Assembly (NCBI GenBank): GCA_015075175.1
Contig: JABTUV010000004.1
Location: forward strand, 124,001 to 188,000
Length of the DNA: 64,000 nt
Origin: a bacterium
GTDB lineage: Bacteria > Hinthialibacterota > Hinthialibacteria > H5-UNCL2
Direction of reading: 5' to 3'
Every line of letters begins with the position of its first letter. Positions within the stretch are counted from its first letter, which is position 1. Of this stretch, positions 51,370 through 60,453 are shown in pieces. Below the pieces are notes generated by a model that worked only from the letters and a program-made list of their open reading frames with translations, searched no databases and was not told the origin of the DNA. The translations under genes and the position numbers were made by a program.

Positions 51370-54300
51370 ATGAGAAGCAGACGCTCCGAATGGATTCTGG
51401 CCGCGCTGGCCGCCATCGTCCTGGCTGTCGGAGCCGACGGCGCCACGTATTACGTAGACGCGGCGTTGGGCGACGACAACCATCCCGGAACCCAGGCCCT
51501 CCCGTGGAAAACCATCGCCAAGGTCAATGCGTTTACGTTCAGCGAGGGCGACGTCGTCTACTTCAAGCGCGGCGAGACCTGGCGCGAGGAACTCTCCAAC
51601 GACACCGGCCTTGCGGTCGTCACACACGCGGCCTACGGATCGGGTCCGGCGCCGCGCATCCTGGGCGGCGAGAACTACCCGTACACGGCGTTTTCGCTGC
51701 ACAACGGCTCCACCTATCGCACCGCGCACAGCGATCCGGCGGGAATCTTCTCCATCCAGAACCAGGCGGGCGATCATGGAGTCTGGTACGTGGCGCCGGA
51801 CGGGACCGTGACCATTCTCCGCCGCGGCAACAACACCAATCTGTCCGCCGGCCAGTGGTATTACTCCAGCGGCTGGCTCTATGTCAATCTGGGGGCGCCG
51901 CTCTCGTCCGGTTCGTTCGAGGTCGCCAAGCGTGTCAAGTGCGTCGAGGTCTGGACCGGCACGCGCTTCTACGATCTGGTCTTCCGTTACGGGCTGGACG
52001 GCAACTTCAACCTGGGTTGCAGCAACTTCATCTTCCAGAACTGCGAGTTCGCCTACAACGCTCAGGACGGCGTTGACACCGGCTGCAACGGCTCGGTCGG
52101 CCCGGGCTACTTCTACCGCTGCAACATCCACCACAATGGACGCTACGGCACGTACCATCATTACAGCTCGGTGACGGGCAAGTTCTTTCTGGACTACTGC
52201 TTGATCCACAACAACCGGCGCGACGGCGTGTTCGAGGACACCAACAACAACGTGGAGACCTGGGCCAACTGGGTGCGCAATTGCGCCATCTGGAACAACG
52301 GCGGCTGGGGCGTCAACGTGGACAACAACAACTTGACGCTGTTCTTCAAGGTGTACAACACGCTCTCGATCGCCAACGGTTCAGGTTCGTTCTACGCGAC
52401 CAACCATCCTGATCTCAACCTGATCGTGGGTCACAACGCGGCGGGCGGCGGGACGTATGGGGGCAAGTGGAGCGGGGCCAGCTATCGCACGACGGATATT
52501 TTGGGGGATCCCCTCCTGGTCAACCTGGCGGGGGACGATGTGCGGCTCTCCTCGACCGCGTCCCCCTGCTACAACGCGGGGGTGAGCTTGGGGTTGACCG
52601 CGGATTACGCAGGCGCGCCCATCGTGGGCGCGCCGGACGTGGGCGCCTACGAGTATGCGCCCCTGGGAACGCCGACTCCCACGCCCACGCCCACGCCGAC
52701 CGTGCCGCTGGGGGCGTGGCAGGTGCTCTGGAGCGCCGCCGGCCAGACGGGCGCGCAACCCAGCATCAATTCACTTACCGACCGTAATTATCGTAACTGG
52801 ATTCGCGGCCCGGCCATCACCGGCTCCGCCGCCTATGTCCGGTTGATCCTGCGCTCCATTTCGGCGACTACGGGAACCTTCGTCGACGCGGCGGCGGTGG
52901 GGGAACGCGCGAGTGAAGGCGATCCCTACGACTTCCAGGCCCCGCCCGCAATTGTGACCTTCGGCGGCGCGCCGTTCGTCATGATTCGCGCCGGCGAGTC
53001 GGTCGCCAGCGATCCCGTGGCGCTCACGTTCCAACCCGGCCGGGATTACATCGTTGCGCTGTATCTCGGCGGCAGTGAAGTGGTCGCTCAGTGGACCCAA
53101 GCGGGCGCGACCAACGCACACCACAAGATGATCGCGCAGAACGAGACGGGCGTCGTGGACGCGGCGGGATACTATCCGGCAAGCAGCATCTTCGTGCTGG
53201 AGGCCATCGAGGGCGGTTCCGGCGGCGACGACTCGACTCCGACGTGGACGCCCACGCCGACCTTCACGGCCACGCCCACACGCACCCCCACACCCACGGC
53301 GACGCCGACCCGGACGCCCACGCCGACCGCGACCAACACGCCGGGCGGAAGCGGCCATTGGGAAGTACTATGGAGCGCGTCGGAGCAAACCGGAGCCGCC
53401 GCGCCGGTCCTCAATTCGCTCTCCAACCGCAACTATCGCAACTGGATCAAGGCCGGCAGCATCAACGGCTCGGCGGCGTCGATCCGCCTGCGCCTACGCT
53501 CGGCCGCCCGGTATACCGCGACTCACGTCGACGCCGTGACGCTTGGGCGTCAGGCCGGCGCCGGCGATCCCTTCGACTTCGAGGCTGCCCCGCTGTCCGT
53601 GACGTTCGGCGGTTCGCCGTCGGTGACGGTTCCGCCCTCCAGCAGCGTCTACAGCGATCCGGTAGCCGTTGACTTTTCGCCTGCCGGCGACTGGCTGGTC
53701 GCGCTGTATCTGGAGGGCACGGAGCTGCTGGCGCAATGGAACCAGTGGGGCGCCGTGCACAGCCACGTCAAGATGATCGCCGTGGATGAGACGTCGCTGG
53801 CCGATGTGGAGAACTACGTCGAGGCCATGAGCATCTTCATGGTCGAGGCCATCGAAGGTTGGGTCGGAGACGGACCGACGTCCGCGGCAGAAGAGCCCGT
53901 CCGCGTGGGCGCGTTGCAGTCGAGACCCCACCTGGAGGAGGGAACGGCCTACTACGTCGATGCGACCCTGGGCGATGACGCCAATCCGGGGACCGAGGCG
54001 CTCCCTTGGAAGAGCATTGCGCGCGTACAGGCGCAGACCTACCTGGACGGCGATCTGGTTCTCTTCAAGCGGGGGGAGACCTGGCGGGAGGAGCTGTCCA
54101 ATGACACGGGGCGGGTGAAGGTCCTGCACGCCGCCTACGGCATGGGTCCACCTCCGCGGATTCTGGGGAGCGTGAACCGCTCGGCGACCGAGTTCACACT
54201 CATCTCCGGGGCGGTTTACGCGGCCAGCCACACGGACCCGGCGGGAGTGCTGGGGGGGCTTGACGCCGTGGGCGACCACGGCGTTTGGTTTTTGAGCAGC

Positions 54301-55946
54301 GGCGGCGCGGTTACCTCGCTGGTGCGCGCGGCAAGCGAGAACGTCGCTCCGGGTGAGTGGTTCTTTTCAACGGACACGCTTTACGTCAACCTCGGCCAGA
54401 CCCTCTCCGAAGGCGAATTGGAAATCTGCGCGCGTCCCAAGTGCGTCGAGGTCTGGACCAGCACGGACTTCCGCGACCTGGTTTTTCGCCACGGCCTGGA
54501 CGGCAACTTCAACCTAGGATGCAGCGACTTCACCTTCGAGAATTGCGAGTTCGCCTACAACGCCGAGGATGGCATCGACACCGGCAGCAACGGTTCGGTG
54601 GGGCCGGGGCGGTTCTTTCGCTGCGACATCCACCACAACGGGCGCCACGGCATCGTGCATCATTATTCGTCGATCACCGGTAAGTTTTTCGTGGACGCCT
54701 GTCTCGTGCACGACAACGGCGGCCACGGTCTCTATGCCTACACGAACAACAACGTGGAGAGCTGGGCCAACTGGGTGCGACACACGACCTTTTGGAACAA
54801 CGGCGGCTGGGGCGTCTACGCTGACAACGATGGGGCCACGCTGCATTTCAAGGTGTACAATACGATCTCCGTGGACAACGGCATGGGGGCGTTTTATGCG
54901 GTGGATCATGCGGAAATGTTTCTATACGCGGGCCACAATGCGCCCGGTTCGGCGGGAGCATACGGCGGCAAGTGGAGCGAGGCGGCCCATCGGATTAACG
55001 ACGTGGTCGAGGACCCGCTCTTCGTCGCACCGGATGACGCGCGGTTGGCGGCCGGCTCGCCATGCATCAACGCGGGCAGCGAGCTGGGGCTGAGCCTCGA
55101 TTTCGGCGGTCGTCCCATCCCCTACGGCGAGTTTACCGACATCGGCGCGCATGAGTGGTATCCCCTGCCGACGCCGACCCCGACTGCGACTCCCACTTCC
55201 ACGGCGACGGCGACCCCGACGCCGACCCACACGGCGACGGCCACGCCGACCTACTCGCCCACGGCGACCTGGACGGAGACGTTTACGCCGACGGCCACAT
55301 TTACTCACACGCCGACTCCCACTCCGACCCACACGCCCTCGCCGACGCCCACATATACGGCGACCGAGACTTCGACGGATACGCCCACGGCGACGGCGAC
55401 CGCCACGCCCACGTTCACTCCGACGGCGACTCCGACGCATACGGCGACCGCGACCGCAACTGCGACGCCGACGGACACATCTACGCCCACGCTGACGCCG
55501 ACGGCTACTTACACCATCACGCCCACCCATACGGGCACTCCCACGCCGACGCCGACGGTGACGCCGACGAGACGTGGACAGCTTCGCCGACGCCGACCGC
55601 CCGTTTACGCCCGAAAGTACGCCCACCCCGACGGCGACCGGCACGGCGACCGCGACGCTGACTCACGCCGACGCACCGACACGCCGACGGCCACGTTTAC
55701 CCCAGCAGCACCCCCGCCGACGCCCAAGGCGCCGATTTCAATCATGACAATCGCGTCGACAGGGCCGATCTCCCTGTATCTCTTGCGGCAGCTGCGGACA
55801 GGTGGAGGCGTGCGGATCTGAACGGAGACGGACGGCGGGATTATCGGGATTGGCTGATGTTGGCGGCGTGGTGGGGACGGACGACTCGTCCGCGGCTGAC
55901 TGATCTTAATCTTAATCGTGATCTTGCTCGTAATCGAGGCGCGTAG
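51370..55946 (+). CDS. Secreted beta-helix protein with duplicated modules, PT linkers and dockerin-like end
   Basis: Start ATG 51370 (alternative 51349); signal peptide [17 protein letters not shown]. Two homologous modules of about 440 residues (51430-52680 and 53940-55160) share YYVDAxLGDDxxPGTxALPW, [16 protein letters not shown], [20 protein letters not shown] and IHHNGRxGxxHHYSSxTGKF. This is a parallel-beta-helix architecture with possible lyase-like activity, but no catalytic set is identified. Between them are two copies of a beta-sandwich ([40 protein letters not shown]) and PT linkers. After a long TPT linker (from 55165) the frame shifts at about 55570. The other frame gives [14 protein letters not shown] and [20 protein letters not shown], a dockerin-like pair, and ends at TAG 55944, which is part of a family C repeat. 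Confidence 0.78.
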
Positions 55947-56447
55947 GGTGCGCATTGCGCACCGACGTGGAGCGCCGTCGCTGCCCGTTCGCCGCCCTCG
56001 TGCTCGTAATCGAGGCGCGTAGGGTGCGCATTGCGCACCGACGTGCAGCGCCGTCGCTGCCTGTTCGCCGTCCTCGTGCTCGTAATCGAGGCGCGTAGGG
56101 TGCGCATTGCGCACCGACGTGGACGCCGTCGCTGCCTGTTCGCCGTCCGGCGGTGCGCGGTGCGCACCCTACGGCGAGCCAGTGGAGCGCCGTCGCTGCC
56201 TGTTCGCCGTCCTCGTGCTCGTAATCGAGGCGCGTAGGGTGCGCATTGCGCACCGACGTGCAGCGCCGTCGCTGCCCGTTCGCCGTCCGGCGGTGCGCGG
56301 TGCGCACCCTACGGCGAGCCAGTGGAGCGCCATCGCTGCCCGTTCGCCGTCCGGCGGTGCGCGGTGCGCACCCTACGGCGAGCCAGTGGAGCGCCGTCGC
56401 TGCCCGTTCGCCGTCCGGCGGTGCGCGGTGCGCACCCTACGGCGAGC
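55926..56447. repeat. Family C tandem array 2
   Basis: Repeats of GCTCGTAATCGAGGCGCGTA then GGGTGCGCATTGCGCACCGA (starts near 55927, 56009, 56081, 56216), mixed with inverse units (GGTGCGCGGTGCGCACCCTA then CGGCGAGCC; 56152, 56293, 56356, 56420). The unit includes the last codons of the dockerin gene, just as array 1 includes the ends of its neighbours. Confidence 0.9.
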
Positions 56448-56846
56448 CAGGAAGCGTTGGATGCAGGCGAGGGTTTCCGCGCTGATGTGGTGCTCGATGC
56501 CTTCGCTGTCCTCCTCGGCGACCTTGGCCGAGACGCCGAGGGCGCGGAGGAACGCAACCACAATGCGATGGCGATTGCGGGTCTCCTCGGCCAGGCGCCG
56601 GCCGCGCGCCGTCAGGCGCAGGGAGCGGTACGGCTCGGATTCAATGAGGCCCGCCTTCTCCAGCCGGCGGGCGGTCTTGGTGACGGTGACGCTGGTCACG
56701 CCCAGGCGGGCCGCCAGGTCCACCGTGCGCGCCTCGCCCGCGCCTCGATCAGCTCGGCGATCAGCTCGACGTAGTCCTCTCCCGTCTCGCCGGTGTGGTC
56801 GCGGCGCGCGCGCGCGTAGGGTTGTGGGGCCTCTTGGAACGCACCA
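56373..56846 (-). CDS. mntR: Mn-responsive DtxR-family regulator MntR (frameshifted; reads into array 2)
   Basis: Joining two frames gives FQEAPQPYARARRDHTGETG, EDYVELIAELIEA (MntR D8/E11-type metal ligands), VDLAARLGVTSVTVTKTARR (HTH), PYRSLRLTARG, then RHRIVVAFLRALGVS (His ligand) and AEEDSEGIEHHISAETLACI (Glu and His ligands). This is the full MntR metal site. The indels lie at about 56730-56840. The native end is near QRFLA (56447); the open frame runs on through array 2 units to 56373 because no stop falls in this frame. It is divergent from the mntABCD operon, which it most likely represses with manganese. Confidence 0.85.
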   Translation of the reverse strand, partial: WCVPRGPTTLRARAPRPHRRDGRGLRRADRRADRGAGEARTVDLAARLGVTSVTVTKTARRLEKAGLIESEPYRSLRLTARGRRLAEETRNRHRIVVAFLRALGVSAKVAEEDSEGIEHHISAETLACIQRFLARRRVRTAHRRTANGQRRRSTGSP

Positions 56847-56863
56847 TCACCGGCTACCCGCCT

Positions 56864-56953
56864 GGAAAATTAGGGTCAGCGCCTAATTTCCCGGCTCATT
56901 CACTCATGTTTCCACCCCTCCAACCGAAAATTAGGCGCTGACCCTAATTTTCC
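56864..56953. repeat. Family A palindromic element, upstream of mntR and mntA
   Basis: 90-base copy (arms GGAAAATTAGGGTCAGCGCC and complement), here with a less conserved centre. It lies between the divergent mntR and the promoter/operator of mntA. Confidence 0.9.
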
Positions 56954-56955
56954 GG

Positions 56956-57000
56956 TTGACAGACCCGCCGTCCCGATATTAGCCTGAGGTAACTTTACCT
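56956..57000 (+). promoter_or_regulatory. Candidate mntA promoter and MntR operator
   Basis: TTGACA (56956-56961) is followed by TATTAG (56977-56982), 15-base spacer, and directly downstream by AGGTAACTTTACCT (56987-57000), a perfect 6-base inverted repeat with 2-base spacer. It is a site expected for a DtxR-type dimer; binding by MntR is inference. The family B element (57077-57200) then lies in the leader before mntA. Confidence 0.5.
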
Positions 57001-57076
57001 GACGGGGAGGCCGCTGCAAGTGCAATTTGGGCTGCCGCGCCGCGAGGCCGACATTTTGAGGGGGGCGGTGTGCGGC

Positions 57077-57200
57077 TGTCATTTCGACCGCGGGGAAATC
57101 CTGTGTCCCTCGCCCGGCCTGCGAAACGCTGGGAAAGATTTCTCCCTGCGGTCGAAATGACAGGATCGGTCGAAATGACAGGATCGGTCGAAATGGCAGG
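57077..57200. repeat. Family B element in the mntA leader
   Basis: TGTCATTTCGACCGCGGGGA ... TCTCCCTGCGGTCGAAATGA with an amplified CAGGATCGGTCGAAATGA tail. The last copy is 37 bases upstream of the mntA start. Confidence 0.85.
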
Positions 57201-57236
57201 ATGGTGCGAAGTGACGGATGGATGGCGGAGGACGAA

Positions 57237-58229
57237 ATGGTGAGTTTCGGCGGCGTTCTGCGACGACTGTGCGTGTGGGGGCTGGCCGGCTTGTCCCTGC
57301 TGCTTACGACCGAGGCAGCCCGGCCTTACAGCGGTTCCTATCCCTACAAGGCGGTCGCGACCGTCGGGATGGTGGGCGACCTGGTGCAAAACGTGGCCGG
57401 AGCGCGCGCCCGGATCACCCAGATCATCGGCTCCGGCGTCGATCCGCACCTCTACAATCCCACCCGGTCCGACGTCGCGGCGCTCCTGTCCGCCGACGTC
57501 GTCTTCTACTCCGGGCTGCTCCTGGAGGGTCGCATGACGGATACCTTCGTGAAGATCGCCCGCCAGCGTCCCGTCTACGCGGTCACCGAGCGCATCGCCC
57601 CCGAGTATCTTCTGCCCGTCGGCAGCGGCCATTTCGATCCCCACGTCTGGATGGACGTGCAGGGCTGGATCAAGGCGCTGGAGGCCGTAGTCGTGGCGCT
57701 TTCCGAGTTCGATTCCGCCCATCGCGCCGAGTATGAAGCGAACGGCAAGACTTACCGCGCGCAGCTGGAGGAACTGGACGCCTACGCACGCAAGGTTCTC
57801 GGCTCGATTCCCAAACCGCAGCGCGTCATGATTACCGCCCACGACGCCTTTAACTACCTGGGCCGCGCCTACGGGCTGGAAGTGATGGGCATCCAGGGGA
57901 TTTCGACCGAGTCCGAAGCCGGCCTGGCGGACGTGAACCGGCTCGTGGACGAGATCGTGCGGCGCAAGCTGCCGGCCGTATTCGTGGAGACGAGCGTGTC
58001 CGACAAGAACGTGCGCGCACTGATCGAAGGCGCCCGCGCCCGCGGCCATACGGTCGCCATCGGCGGCCAGCTCTTTTCCGACGCCATGGGCGCTGCCGGA
58101 ACCTACGAGGGAACTTACGTCGGCATGATCGACCACAACGTCACCACCATCGCGCGTGCCCTCGGCGGTTCCGCTCCCCCCAAGGGAATGCAGGGGAAAC
58201 TGCAGGATGTCTCCCTGCAGTCGAAATGA
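57237..58229 (+). CDS. mntA: Metal ABC transporter substrate-binding protein MntA/ZnuA type
   Basis: 330 residues from ATG 57237 (GGAGG 6 bases upstream); signal peptide VWGLAGLSLLLTTEAA. Cluster A-I metal-binding protein: ligands are His in DPHLYNPTRSD, His in HFDPHVWMDV, Glu in GISTESEAGLAD and Asp in GMIDHNVTTIA, the usual manganese/zinc set. No His-rich loop typical of ZnuA is present, which together with MntR favours Mn. The last 14 residues (MQGKLQDVSLQSK) come from half a family B repeat that also supplies the stop. Confidence 0.9.
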   Translation: MVSFGGVLRRLCVWGLAGLSLLLTTEAARPYSGSYPYKAVATVGMVGDLVQNVAGARARITQIIGSGVDPHLYNPTRSDVAALLSADVVFYSGLLLEGRMTDTFVKIARQRPVYAVTERIAPEYLLPVGSGHFDPHVWMDVQGWIKALEAVVVALSEFDSAHRAEYEANGKTYRAQLEELDAYARKVLGSIPKPQRVMITAHDAFNYLGRAYGLEVMGIQGISTESEAGLADVNRLVDEIVRRKLPAVFVETSVSDKNVRALIEGARARGHTVAIGGQLFSDAMGAAGTYEGTYVGMIDHNVTTIARALGGSAPPKGMQGKLQDVSLQSK

Positions 58230-58230
58230 G
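58186..58230. repeat. Partial family B element forming the mntA 3' end
   Basis: GGATGTCTCCCTGCAGTCGA then AATGA; one half of the inverted repeat plus a small hairpin (CTGCAGG / TCCCTGCAG). The mntA stop TGA is within it. Confidence 0.7.
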
Positions 58231-58232
58231 AG

Positions 58233-59009
58233 ATGATGAACGCCGCCGTGCCCCTCCATATCTCCGATCTTACAGTCGCCTACCATCGCAAGCCGGTGCT
58301 GTGGGACGTGAATATCGCCCTGCCGGAAGGCAAGCTGGTGGGATTGGTCGGCCCCAACGGCTCGGGCAAGAGTACGCTGCTCAAGTCCGTCTTGGGGCTT
58401 GTGCCGCGGAGCTCGGGGCGGATTCTCGTGTACGGCAAGCCGGCGACGCGCAACCGCGCTTTGGTCGGTTACGTGCCGCAGCGCGAGACGGTGGATTGGG
58501 ACTTTCCCGTCTCCGCGCTGGACGTGGTTGTGATGGGACTCTACCGCGAGATCGGTTGGTGCGTGCCGGTGCGACGCCGGCAAAAAGAGAAGGCGCTGGC
58601 GGCGCTGGAGACCGTGGGCCTCGCCGAGTATGCGCATCGTCAGATCAGCCAGCTGTCGGGCGGCCAGCAGCAGCGCGTCTTTCTGGCGCGCGCGCTGGTG
58701 CAGGATGCGCGCCTCTATCTCATGGACGAGCCGTTTGCGGGCGTGGATGCGGCGACCGAACAGGCCATCATCGCGCTGCTTCTGGAACTGCGCGCCGCCG
58801 GTCGCACCGTCCTGGTCGTGCATCACGACATTCAGACCGTGCCCACCTACTTCGACCACGTGGTCCTGCTCAACATGCGGGTAGTGGCGCAGGGGCCGAC
58901 GGAGGACGTTTTCACCGAAGAGAACCTGCGGCGGACTTACGGCGGCAAGTTGACGCTGCTCTCGGACGCGGCGGAGGCGCTGGCGCGTCGCGGCGCGCAG
59001 CGGGGATGA
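58233..59009 (+). CDS. mntB: Manganese ABC transporter ATPase MntB
   Basis: 258 residues, starting 3 bases after mntA. Walker A GPNGSGKSTLL, VPQRETVDWDFPVSALDVVV (a segment typical of Mn/Zn ATPases), signature LSGGQQQR, Walker B YLMDEPFAGVD, switch VVHHDIQTV. Powers MntC/MntD. Confidence 0.94.
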   Translation: MMNAAVPLHISDLTVAYHRKPVLWDVNIALPEGKLVGLVGPNGSGKSTLLKSVLGLVPRSSGRILVYGKPATRNRALVGYVPQRETVDWDFPVSALDVVVMGLYREIGWCVPVRRRQKEKALAALETVGLAEYAHRQISQLSGGQQQRVFLARALVQDARLYLMDEPFAGVDAATEQAIIALLLELRAAGRTVLVVHHDIQTVPTYFDHVVLLNMRVVAQGPTEDVFTEENLRRTYGGKLTLLSDAAEALARRGAQRG

Positions 59010-59013
59010 GGCG

Positions 59014-60423
59014 ATGGGCGACTCGCTTACGCGGCTGCTCTTTCTATCGGATTACAATACCCGCGTGGTTGTGGCCGGAACGTTACTGTTCGGCGCGGGC
59101 GCGGGGCTGGTGGGGACCTTTCTGCTCCTGCGCAGGCGGGCCTTGTTGACCGACGCCCTGGCTCACGCCACTCTGCCGGGAATCGTTCTGGCCTTCATGC
59201 TCTTCGCCGCGCTGGAGGGCGGCGGCAAGCGCCTGCCGATCCTCCTCGTGGGCGCGGCGCTCTCCGCACTGGTCGGCATGTTGGCGGTCGTCCTGATCCG
59301 GCGTTTCTCACGGCTGGCCGACGACGCGGCGCTGGGCATCGTGCTCTCGGTCTTCTTCGGGTTGGGCATGGCGCTCCTGGGTATGGCGACCCGCATGGAG
59401 ACCGGCCACGCCGCCGGTTTGTCGTCGTTCATTTACGGCAAGACCGCCTCCATGCTGCTCTTCGACGCCGTCCTGATCGGCGTGGTCGCGCTGGCCGTGG
59501 TATTGGGCTGCCTCCTCTTGTACAAAGAGTTCACGCTGCTCTGCTTCGACTCCGATTACGCCGCCGCGCAAGGCTGGCCGGTCCTCCTGCTCGACATTCT
59601 CCTGATGTTCCTCGTGGTCACGGTCACGGTGATCGGACTGTCGGCGGTGGGACTGATCCTGGTGGTTGCCATGCTGGTGATTCCGCCGTCGGCGGCGCGT
59701 TTCTGGACGCATCGCCTGTCGCGCACGCTGATGATTTCCGCCGCCGTCGGCGCGCTCTCGGGCGGGCTGGGAGCGGGCGCGTCGGCGCTGGCGCAGGACC
59801 TGCCGGCGGGCGCCATCATCGTCTTGGTCGCCGCCGCCCTGTTCGGATTCAGTCTGCTTTTCGGAACCGAACGGGGCCTGGTCAAGCGCGCGCGGGAGGC
59901 GGCCCGCCTGCGTCGACGCATCGAGGAGCAGCATCTGTTACGGGCCGTTTACGAACTCCTGGAGGGCGGAAAATTGGGGTCAGCGCCTAATTTTCCAGAT
60001 TATCCACTCATGTTTCCACCCTCCACCCCAAAATTAGGCGCTGACCCTAATTTTCCCGGTCAGGAGGGCGTTCCCATTTCGGCGTTGCTGGAAGCGCGCT
60101 CGTGGCACCCCCGCCAACTGCGGCGCGCCATGCGCCGCGCGACGGGTCGCGGCTTGATCGCCGTTTTACCCGGAGATGCCTGCACCCTTACTACCGAGGG
60201 ATGGAACGAGGCGCGGCGCGTGGTGCGCAACCATCGTTTGTGGGAACTCTTTCTCATTACCCACGCCGACATTGCTCCCGCCCAAGTGGACCGCGACGCC
60301 GATCGCATCGAGCACGTGCTGGATCCCGACATGATCCGCAAACTGGAGGCGCTCTTGCCGGCTCAAACGGCAGGCATCCCCGCCAGTGCGCATGAACTGG
60401 CGGGTCGAGGAGGCGCATCGTGA
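59014..60423 (+). CDS. mntC: Manganese permease MntC fused to DtxR-like domain, with family A insertion
   Basis: 469 residues. Residues 1-285 are an ABC-3 permease of about nine helices (RRALLTDALAHATLPGIVLA, LLYKEFTLLCFDSDYAAAQG, VGLILVVAMLVIPPSAARFW). The C-terminal part (from about 310) resembles a DtxR regulator: HTH-like MRRATGRGLIAVLPGD, then NHRLWELFLITHADIAP (H and E) and DRDADRIEHVLDPDM (E and H), the equivalents of metal ligands. Between them lies a family A element in frame (59968-60056; GGKLGSAPNFP). B. subtilis MntC and Chlamydia YtgC-R have comparable C-terminal parts. Confidence 0.9.
   Translation: MGDSLTRLLFLSDYNTRVVVAGTLLFGAGAGLVGTFLLLRRRALLTDALAHATLPGIVLAFMLFAALEGGGKRLPILLVGAALSALVGMLAVVLIRRFSRLADDAALGIVLSVFFGLGMALLGMATRMETGHAAGLSSFIYGKTASMLLFDAVLIGVVALAVVLGCLLLYKEFTLLCFDSDYAAAQGWPVLLLDILLMFLVVTVTVIGLSAVGLILVVAMLVIPPSAARFWTHRLSRTLMISAAVGALSGGLGAGASALAQDLPAGAIIVLVAAALFGFSLLFGTERGLVKRAREAARLRRRIEEQHLLRAVYELLEGGKLGSAPNFPDYPLMFPPSTPKLGADPNFPGQEGVPISALLEARSWHPRQLRRAMRRATGRGLIAVLPGDACTLTTEGWNEARRVVRNHRLWELFLITHADIAPAQVDRDADRIEHVLDPDMIRKLEALLPAQTAGIPASAHELAGRGGAS
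59968..60056. repeat. Family A element inserted in frame in mntC, flanked by 8-bp direct repeats
   Basis: 89-base copy in coding sequence. GGAGGGCG is present at 59961-59968 and 60063-60070, 102 bases apart (34 codons). Removing one repeat plus the element restores a plausible LLEGVPISALLEARS. Confidence 0.85.
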
Positions 60424-60453
60424 GATTGAAGACGGGTGAGGTTTGACTCCGAC

